Positions 1 through 6,005 of a DNA stretch of 6,005 bases are shown here, piece by piece; position 1 is the stretch's first letter, and each line of letters begins with the position of its first letter. Source of the stretch: Candidatus Hydrogenedentota bacterium. GTDB taxonomy: Bacteria; Hydrogenedentota; Hydrogenedentia; Hydrogenedentales; CAITNO01. A model generated the notes under the pieces. That model was not told where the DNA came from, did no database searches, and saw only the letters and a list, made by a program, of their open reading frames with translations. A program made the translations under genes and the position numbers. Location of the stretch: contig SLFT01000521.1 of NCBI GenBank assembly GCA_007124105.1, positions 1 through 6,005 on the forward strand. The letters are read 5' to 3'.

Positions 1-8
1 ATATTCTC

Positions 9-1958
<1,950 letters not shown>

Positions 1959-1971
1959 GATGAATAGTATG

Positions 1972-1999
1972 GCCGCCCGTCGGTGTTCCCTCGGGCGGC
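1972..1999 (+). promoter_or_regulatory. Intercistronic dnaK-dnaJ hairpin
   Basis: A perfect inverted repeat, GCCGCCCG (1972-1979) and CGGGCGGC (1992-1999), encloses a 12-base loop. It starts 13 bases after the dnaK stop and ends 24 bases before the preferred dnaJ start. All eight pairs are G-C, so the stem should be stable in mRNA. The sequence after it (GACAACAACC) has no T-run, so it is not a standard intrinsic terminator. The likely role, by inference, is to stabilise or partly attenuate the transcript so that less dnaJ than dnaK is made. The fold is directly visible; the role is not. Confidence 0.6.
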
Positions 2000-2012
2000 G
2001 ACAACAACCATC

Positions 2013-2016
2013 AGGG
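2013..2016 (+). promoter_or_regulatory. dnaJ ribosome binding site (decides the start)
   Basis: AGGG lies 1 base before the ATG at 2018 but 7 bases before the in-frame ATG at 2024. Only the second spacing suits initiation, so 2024 is the preferred dnaJ start. This gives an N-terminus MPTAPDLYEILGV that lines up with the usual short DnaJ leader before (Y)YEILGV. Confidence 0.6.
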
Positions 2017-2023
2017 TATGATC

Positions 2024-3148
2024 ATGCCGACAGCACCAGACTTATATGAGATATTGGGCGTTTCCAGGAGCGCCAGCCAGGATGAAATTCGGAAGGCATA
2101 CCTGAAACTCGCCCATAAGTATCATCCCGACAAAACAGGCGGCGACAAAGAAGCCGAAACAAAACTGAAGGAAATCAATGCCGCCTACGACGTATTAAAG
2201 AACCCCGAAAAACGAAAACAGTATGACCAGTTCGGCAGTAGCGACGGACAGCCGTTTGGCGGATTCAATCAGGGATTCGGCGGCGATTTTGGCGAATCGC
2301 CCTTTGGCGACCTTTTTGATATGCTTTTTGGTCAGGGTGGTCGTACAGGCGGACGCGGCGCCACGCGACCGCAACCCGGTCACGACCTTGAATACGAACT
2401 CTCCATTACGCTCGAGGAAGTGGCCAAAGGATGCAAGAAAACCATCTCCTTCGCTCGCCCGGAGCAATGTGGACAATGCAACGGCAGCGGCGCTGCCAAA
2501 GGCGCAAGCCCCGAGACATGTTCCCAGTGCAAAGGAGCGGGGCAGGTGCGTATGGCCCACGGCGTTTTTAGCATGACCCAGACGTGCCCCCAGTGTCATG
2601 GGGCTGGCAAGATAATTAAGAATCCCTGTCGAAATTGCAACGGCTCCGGACAAGTGCGCGGGAAAAGAGAACTCAGCATTGACGTTCCAGCGGGTGTGGA
2701 AACGGGGAACAGACTGCGCGTTTCCGGTGAAGGAGAAGCGGGACGCCTGGGTGGTCCCCGGGGCGATCTGTACATACGGATTCGGGTATTGATCCATGAT
2801 TTTTTCGAGCGGCGCGGCGTGGACCTAATATGCGAGGCGCCCGTCACATTCTCACAGGCAGCCCTCGGCGCTACTATCCGTGTGCCTACAATAACAGGGA
2901 TGGCAGACTTGAAAGTGCCGGCTGGCGCCCAGACGGGGACGCAATTGCGTTTGCGCGGACATGGATTACCCGATATGCGCGGATACAGACAAGGCGACCA
3001 GCTGGTCAGCATCCGTGTCGAAACACCGGCAAAACTGACGCGGCGTCAACGGGAGTTGATCGAAGAGTTCGACAGCTTAAGCAACAATCGCACCTACCCA
3101 AAGAGCGATGCATTCAAAAACAAGGTAAGCGAAGCGGTACGTCGTTGA
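2024..3148 (+). CDS. dnaJ: Co-chaperone DnaJ (class I Hsp40)
   Basis: Hsp40 partner of DnaK: it captures unfolded protein, hands it to DnaK and stimulates DnaK ATPase through its J domain. From the ATG at 2024 the protein has 374 residues (E. coli 376); the in-frame ATG at 2018 would add two residues but lies 1 base from the SD. The J domain spans about 5-70, with the essential HPD at 34-36 and the helix IV end YDQFG at 67-71. A Gly/Phe-rich linker with GGF, GFGG and FGD repeats runs to about 112. The zinc-binding region has four CxxCxGxG repeats starting at 149, 166, 188 and 202, all intact. Two beta-barrel client domains follow, then the dimerisation region (LTRRQRELIEEF, about 338-349). 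With all four zinc motifs and the G/F region present it is a full type A DnaJ and not a truncated J-protein. It is most likely co-transcribed with dnaK, 65 bases upstream. Confidence 0.97.
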   Translation: MPTAPDLYEILGVSRSASQDEIRKAYLKLAHKYHPDKTGGDKEAETKLKEINAAYDVLKNPEKRKQYDQFGSSDGQPFGGFNQGFGGDFGESPFGDLFDMLFGQGGRTGGRGATRPQPGHDLEYELSITLEEVAKGCKKTISFARPEQCGQCNGSGAAKGASPETCSQCKGAGQVRMAHGVFSMTQTCPQCHGAGKIIKNPCRNCNGSGQVRGKRELSIDVPAGVETGNRLRVSGEGEAGRLGGPRGDLYIRIRVLIHDFFERRGVDLICEAPVTFSQAALGATIRVPTITGMADLKVPAGAQTGTQLRLRGHGLPDMRGYRQGDQLVSIRVETPAKLTRRQRELIEEFDSLSNNRTYPKSDAFKNKVSEAVRR

Positions 3149-3192
3149 CCGAAAGCGATGTGCTGCCCCGTCCACAGGTCGTTCCGCCTGTC

Positions 3193-3218
3193 GGACAGAG
3201 CATTTTTCATGTCTGTCC
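3193..3218 (+). terminator. Hairpin downstream of dnaJ, possible weak terminator
   Basis: GGACAGA (3193-3199) pairs with TCTGTCC (3212-3218). Past a single bulged G (3200) the stem continues as CAT (3201-3203) with ATG (3209-3211), closing a 5-base TTTTC loop, for ten pairs in all. It begins 44 bases after the dnaJ stop, where a 3' end of the dnaK-dnaJ transcript would be expected. The following bases (AGCGAGTTTGTCGTTCTTG) are only loosely T-rich, with no continuous U-run, so strong intrinsic termination is doubtful. An overlapping CTGTC-G-GACAG palindrome (3188-3198) could compete with it. Confidence 0.35.
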
Positions 3219-3433
3219 AGCGAGTTTGTCGTTCTTGCGCCTGCATCAAGGCTGTAAAAACGGCGGCGAATTGCCCTTGAAGTTTGCGCGTTCCCCCGTA
3301 AACAAATGCCGCCGCAGCGCCCTCTGACGAGTTTGCGCTGATAGACCGCGTCCGACAATGGCCAACCGCCCACCGGTCATTCAAATCTCGAGAGATATTG
3401 CCATTTTCATTCAATCGGGGTTGCCCTCCCACG

Positions 3434-3461
3434 TTCATATACCCAGATCAATAGGTATAAT
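3434..3461 (+). promoter_or_regulatory. Sigma70-like promoter candidate for the PAS gene
   Basis: A consensus -10 box TATAAT lies at 3456-3461, with TTCATA (3434-3439, four of six matches to TTGACA) 16 bases upstream. The predicted start near 3468 would give a 5' leader of about 175 bases before the PAS-protein ATG. A second candidate overlaps downstream: an extended -10 TGTTACAAT at 3477-3485, with no evident -35. Both lie in an AT-richer stretch and point toward the PAS gene. If the organism uses different sigma consensus sequences this could be coincidental. Confidence 0.45.
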
Positions 3462-3497
3462 CTCGTCGTTGGGTTATGTTACAATTGAATCCATAAA

Positions 3498-3578
3498 GGT
3501 TGGTCAACAACACGATTCGAAAAAAATGGGCATGATTTTCCACCCTTTGGATGTGTTCTCCAACCGAGGAGAGGAAGG
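3498..3578 (+). promoter_or_regulatory. Structured leader with two mutually exclusive folds
   Basis: One possible fold is a long-range stem: GGTTGG (3498-3503) with CCAACC (3560-3565), extended across a small internal loop by AACAC (3509-3513) with GTGTT (3553-3557), and enclosing GAAAA/TTTTC (3519-3523, 3536-3540). The other is a local hairpin, TCTCC (3557-3561) with GGAGA (3568-3572), which buries the strong SD. The two share bases 3557 and 3560-3561, so they cannot form together. The long stem would leave the SD free and the local hairpin would hide it. This resembles riboswitch or attenuator layout, but I recognise no known riboswitch consensus. The pairings are visible; a switch function is inference. 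Confidence 0.35.
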
Positions 3579-3594
3579 TATGATAGGTTACTGA
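3568..3594 (+). promoter_or_regulatory. Strong Shine-Dalgarno serving a four-codon leader ORF
   Basis: The purine run at 3566-3578 contains GGAG (3568-3571), 8 bases before an ATG at 3580. That ATG opens MIGY and stops at TGA (3592-3594), followed directly by an in-frame TAG (3595-3597). This is the best ribosome binding site in the interval, yet it cannot serve the PAS gene, whose ATG is 70 bases further on in another frame. Two further minimal ORFs follow, ATG-ATA-CAT-TAA at 3610 and ATG-AAA-TGA at 3624. A regulatory leader ORF, or the relic of an older start, are both possible. Confidence 0.35.
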
Positions 3595-3596
3595 TA

Positions 3597-3616
3597 GTAT
3601 CGTTTTGGCATGATAC
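3597..3616 (+). promoter_or_regulatory. Small hairpin just before the PAS-gene start
   Basis: GTATCGT (3597-3603) can pair with ATGATAC (3610-3616), including one G-U pair, around a 6-base loop. It ends 25 bases before the ATG at 3642. It may influence initiation at a start that has no SD of its own. The stem is AT-rich and modest, so chance is possible. Confidence 0.25.
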
Positions 3617-3641
3617 ATTAACTATGAAATGATTCCCTTTT

Positions 3642-5801
3642 ATGTCGGAAAAGACTGCGTCAAAAGAAAATAAATCCGCATCTTTAAGCGACGTTGACAG
3701 TGGTGTATTACGCGATTTTCTGCGCTCTGCGCCCCTCCCTTATCTTATTCTTGATGAATCGGGCGGAATCGTTGAAGCCAATCGCGCCTTTAACACCCTG
3801 TTACGCAAACAGTCAGGCTTACTGAGCGGAACGCCGCTGGCAGCCATTATTGTTGAAAGAAGCAAGAAACGTTACTTTGAAATACTACGCGATTTTCTTG
3901 CCGGGACACACAAGAATGGTGTATCCCTTTTGCTTCTGCGGCAAGATGGCGCTGCAGTGCCTGTCGAGCTGTTTCGCCAGACAGAACTGGGGACGGCAAA
4001 AGGCGTCAGACAATTTATTATCGCCGTCTGTGAGCGCCAGGACGAGCAGCAGATCGAGCAGCGTGTTGCCCAGCATGTTAAACGGATAGAGCGTAGCGCA
4101 AATGAGCGCATACGCGCGCTGGAGAATGAGTTAGAGGCGCGCAAACAAATGGATGTCGCCACTCGGGAAGGTCAGGAACGCCAGGCGCTGGCTTTCTGGG
4201 GGGCTCGTGTGGCCTGGTTTGAGTATGACGTTTCCACGGATAAGATACTGTTCAGCCCACGGATAGGCGATGTCTTGGGCAGTTCTTATTCAACAGCGCC
4301 GATAACGTCCGAGGAGTTTTTTGGCTACATTTTCCCTGAAGACGCGGATATGGCGCGCCAGACGTTCAATGATCATCTTGCGGGCGCAACCCCAATTGTA
4401 GATGTTCAACTACGCATGGCGTCTGACGACGGCCAATGGAAATGGGTCTCCATTCGCGGACGGATCACGGTAACGGATAACGACCAGAAACCGTTGCGCA
4501 TGATAGGCATCGCGCAGGATATCAGTGAAATGAAGCGGGTCGAGGGAGAGCGCGCCTTGTTCTTCCGTCATTCACAGGACTTGCTTGCGGTTCTGGACCG
4601 GGACGGGCGTTTTCGCCAGGTAAACCCCGCCTGGCAACGGGTTCTTGGCTGGAAACCTGAGCAAATGATAGGACAACCGGCGATTTCATTCACCCATCCC
4701 GAGGACCGCGACAAGGGACAACAAACCCTCAATGCGCTTCACAAGGGTGAACCGCCACCGCTGTTGGAGCAGCGAGCGCTCTGCAAGGACGGCGGCCATC
4801 GTTGGCTCTCCTGCATACTTGTTCCCTTGCATGACTATGATATGAGCATAGGGGTTGCGCGCGATATTACCGACCAGAAGGAAAAAGATTTGCAATTGCG
4901 CGAGCTGAACCAGACCCTGGAACAACGGGTATTGGAACGTTCGGCGGCGCTGCAAAAAACGCTGGATGAATATCGGCGCACGGCGGATGAATTACGGCGG
5001 CAGAAGGCCTATCTCTCTGAAGCCATGGCAATCGGGCGGATTGCCTATTGGGAGTATGATCTCGAGACGGAGGCGTTTATTGTCAATGACGCATTTTATG
5101 ACATGATGCGTACAAGCGTTCAACAAGAGGGCGGTTACCGAGTTAAGGCAACCGTTATGCAGGAGCGTTTTCTGACTGGAGCGCATCCTGGACCGCTTGT
5201 CGCCTGTATGGCCAGGATTCCCGATGTAGACTCCAAGGCGTTGCAGTTCTTTGAATTGCCGATGCTATTCGGGGACGGCACAGTGGGATACGCCATGCTT
5301 AGGATTTGCCACGAGCGAGATGCGCAGCAGAATATTATTCGTGTGTATGGCATTGTTCAGGACATTACCAAACTCAAATCCATCAAACAAGAGTTGGAAG
5401 ACCAGGAGCGGATGTATCGTGGTCTCTTCGAGGCCGCGCCCGCGCCGATCTTTATCGCTGACGCGCAGACAGGTATGCTTGTTGACGCCAACGAACAAGC
5501 GCAACGCTTCGTGGGGCGCTCGCTTGATGCATTGCGCGGCATGCGCTATACAGAGCTGCATGACGACGAAACGCGGGAAGCGGCCGTTAAAACCTTTGGC
5601 TCCGTCTATAAGAGCGGTGTGCCGGAATCGGTTGTTGTGAGATTGCTTCACCACAAGGATGGCTACAGGCTTGTGAACATTATTGCGCGAGCTGTTGCCT
5701 GCGATAAAAAGGTGTATTTGATCGGCATTATGACGGACACTACGGCATCAAACGGGGAAATGGAACTGCTATTGCGCCAGAAAGAGACTGGAAACAAGTA
5801 A
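3642..5801 (+). CDS. Multi-PAS sensor protein without output domain
   Basis: A 719-residue soluble protein that I read as five PAS domains. PAS1 covers about 22-131 (YLILDESGGIVEANRAF), PAS2 183-297 (WFEYDVSTDKILFSPR, ending QDIS), PAS3 305-412 (LLAVLDRDGRFRQVNPAWQRVLGW, ending RDIT), PAS4 458-578 (AYWEYDLETEAFIVNDAFYDMM, ending QDIT) and PAS5 588-702 (PIFIADAQTGMLVDANEQAQRF, ending TDTT). Charged heptad-like coiled coils separate PAS1 from PAS2 (132-182) and PAS3 from PAS4 (412-457). No signal peptide or membrane segment is visible, so it should be cytosolic. PAS domains bind small ligands, haem or flavin, or mediate dimerisation. No histidine-kinase, GGDEF, EAL, HD-GYP or DNA-binding region follows PAS5; the chain stops after 17 polar residues. 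The start is the first ATG after an in-frame TGA (3630-3632) and has no SD. It may be a stand-alone sensor or scaffold, or a kinase/cyclase that lost its C-terminus. The ligand is unknown. Confidence 0.88.
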   Translation: MSEKTASKENKSASLSDVDSGVLRDFLRSAPLPYLILDESGGIVEANRAFNTLLRKQSGLLSGTPLAAIIVERSKKRYFEILRDFLAGTHKNGVSLLLLRQDGAAVPVELFRQTELGTAKGVRQFIIAVCERQDEQQIEQRVAQHVKRIERSANERIRALENELEARKQMDVATREGQERQALAFWGARVAWFEYDVSTDKILFSPRIGDVLGSSYSTAPITSEEFFGYIFPEDADMARQTFNDHLAGATPIVDVQLRMASDDGQWKWVSIRGRITVTDNDQKPLRMIGIAQDISEMKRVEGERALFFRHSQDLLAVLDRDGRFRQVNPAWQRVLGWKPEQMIGQPAISFTHPEDRDKGQQTLNALHKGEPPPLLEQRALCKDGGHRWLSCILVPLHDYDMSIGVARDITDQKEKDLQLRELNQTLEQRVLERSAALQKTLDEYRRTADELRRQKAYLSEAMAIGRIAYWEYDLETEAFIVNDAFYDMMRTSVQQEGGYRVKATVMQERFLTGAHPGPLVACMARIPDVDSKALQFFELPMLFGDGTVGYAMLRICHERDAQQNIIRVYGIVQDITKLKSIKQELEDQERMYRGLFEAAPAPIFIADAQTGMLVDANEQAQRFVGRSLDALRGMRYTELHDDETREAAVKTFGSVYKSGVPESVVVRLLHHKDGYRLVNIIARAVACDKKVYLIGIMTDTTASNGEMELLLRQKETGNK

Positions 5802-5819
5802 CCAGGAAGAAAAGTAATT

Positions 5820-5846
5820 GTCTACAAATAGACCGCATAAGTAGAC
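5820..5846. repeat. Inverted repeat 19 bases after the PAS gene
   Basis: GTCTAC (5820-5825) and GTAGAC (5841-5846) form a perfect 6-bp stem around a 15-base loop. There is no T-run after it. It is the first of three consecutive inverted repeats in the tail of the window; alone it would be weak evidence for a 3'-end structure. Confidence 0.35.
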
Positions 5847-5852
5847 TGCAAG

Positions 5853-5879
5853 GGTGGGTGAAGCGAGAGGGAACCCACC
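5853..5879. repeat. REP-like palindromic element
   Basis: GGTGGGT (5853-5859) and ACCCACC (5873-5879) form a perfect 7-bp stem around a 13-base purine-rich loop (GAAGCGAGAGGGA). The GGTGGGT...GAAGCG...ACCCACC layout resembles repetitive extragenic palindromes that are dispersed in many bacterial genomes and in some are mobilised by RAYT-type transposases. It sits just downstream of a gene, as such elements usually do. It lacks a U-run, so a terminator is less likely. Copy number cannot be judged from this window. Confidence 0.5.
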
Positions 5880-5883
5880 GAAA

Positions 5884-5931
5884 CAACGAATAAGCTTTTT
5901 CAGTTGCCGCGCCAACTGAAAAACTTCGTTG
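5884..5931. repeat. Long interrupted palindrome
   Basis: An 11-bp perfect inverted repeat, TTTTTCAGTTG (5896-5906) and CAACTGAAAAA (5913-5923), has a 6-base CCGCGC loop. A 7-bp outer pair, CAACGAA (5884-5890) and TTCGTTG (5925-5931), flanks it, separated by 5 bases on one side and 1 on the other. In total 18 pairs fit in 48 bases. The T-run is in the 5' arm and the A-run in the 3' arm, the reverse of a bidirectional intrinsic terminator, and no U-run follows. It starts 5 bases after the REP-like element, so both may belong to one repeat unit. Alternatives are a binding or recombination site. Confidence 0.6.
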
Positions 5932-5963
5932 GACTAAACAGGTGGCGCCGCCCCCGATGGACG

Positions 5964-5981
5964 GTATTGACCGTATTGACG
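5964..5981. repeat. Tandem 9-bp repeat
   Basis: GTATTGACC (5964-5972) is followed immediately by GTATTGACG (5973-5981), two head-to-tail copies of a 9-bp unit differing only in the last base. The unit length is a multiple of three and the repeat lies inside a 13-codon ORF (MDGIDRIDGDERD, 5957-5998) that has no clear SD. With only two copies it could be chance, a duplicated operator half-site, or part of the repeat cluster upstream. Confidence 0.4.
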
Positions 5982-6005
5982 GGGATGAACGTGACTGACG
6001 GATGC

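Larger units (their letters stand above)
3149..3641. other. Non-coding interval, dnaJ to PAS gene
   Basis: No convincing gene is seen in these 493 bases. The first part (to about 3350) has the composition of the flanking genes and contains a hairpin at 3193-3218, a spaced 7-bp inverted repeat CGGCGGC/GCCGCCG (3261-3267, 3308-3314) and a 9-bp direct repeat AGTTTGCGC (3281-3289, 3330-3338). A minus-strand frame is open from 3438 to 3094 but overlaps the end of dnaJ, lacks a good SD and resembles no family I know. The second part, from about 3380, is more AT-rich and looks like a promoter plus leader for the downstream gene. No tRNA, rRNA or tmRNA pattern was recognised on either strand. Confidence 0.6.

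Noticed and set aside
2195..2797. A 200-codon minus-strand frame inside dnaJ.
   Set aside because: It is antisense to the G/F, zinc-finger and first client-binding domains of dnaJ, all of which are intact in the sense frame. It has no independent support.
3149..3360. Considered tmRNA, RNase P RNA or another structural RNA on either strand.
   Set aside because: No tag-peptide reading frame, conserved RNase P motifs or closing acceptor-like stem were found.
3498..3545. GATTCGA at 3514-3520 suggested a tRNA T-loop.
   Set aside because: The flanking bases do not form a 5-bp T-arm and no acceptor or anticodon stem can be drawn.
3358..3594. A 78-codon plus-strand frame ending in MIGY before the PAS gene.
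   Set aside because: Its ATG has no SD, it runs through the best promoter candidate (TATAAT at 3456-3461), and its sequence resembles no family. Only its last ATG has a good SD, which is reported as a leader ORF instead.
5802..5893. Checked whether the PAS protein continues in another frame after its stop, as in a frameshifted kinase.
   Set aside because: One frame stays open to about 5893 but encodes no kinase, GGDEF or other recognisable segment and runs through the REP-like hairpin.
5896..5923. Considered the long palindrome as an intrinsic terminator of the PAS gene.
   Set aside because: The T-run precedes the stem and the A-run ends it, with no U-run downstream on either strand. The polarity is reversed relative to a terminator.

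Overview
The window looks like chromosome from a Gram-negative-type bacterium of moderate, fairly even GC content. The best evidence is DnaK. It has the N-terminal-lobe insertion (about residues 78-103) that marks DnaK of Gram-negative lineages and is missing from Firmicutes-type DnaK, and its tail ends in the usual acidic DADFxVVDDDD signature. The phylum cannot be fixed by eye; six cysteines in DnaK and the downstream multi-PAS protein suggest it is not an enterobacterium.

Layout: (1) 9-1958, dnaK, complete, with only 8 bases upstream, so its promoter, RBS and any grpE/hrcA neighbour lie outside. (2) 1959-2023, a short spacer with a perfect 8-bp GC-rich hairpin and the dnaJ ribosome binding site. 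(3) 2024-3148, dnaJ, a complete class I (type A) DnaJ. (4) 3149-3641, about 490 bases with no convincing gene: a hairpin after dnaJ, short repeats, a sigma70-like promoter candidate near 3434-3461, and a leader that can fold in alternative ways around a strong Shine-Dalgarno that serves only a four-codon ORF. (5) 3642-5801, a soluble 719-residue protein built of five PAS domains and two coiled coils, with no recognisable output domain. (6) 5802-6005, three consecutive inverted repeats, one REP-like and one a nearly 50-base interrupted palindrome, then a 9-bp tandem repeat; no gene is visible.

dnaK and dnaJ almost certainly form one transcription unit: DnaJ delivers substrates to DnaK and triggers its ATP hydrolysis. 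The PAS gene appears to be a separate unit on the same strand with its own promoter and long leader. Nothing in the sequence ties it to the chaperones functionally. The least ordinary parts are the leader of the PAS gene, the output-less PAS array itself, and the palindrome cluster after it. No clear new multi-gene system is visible.
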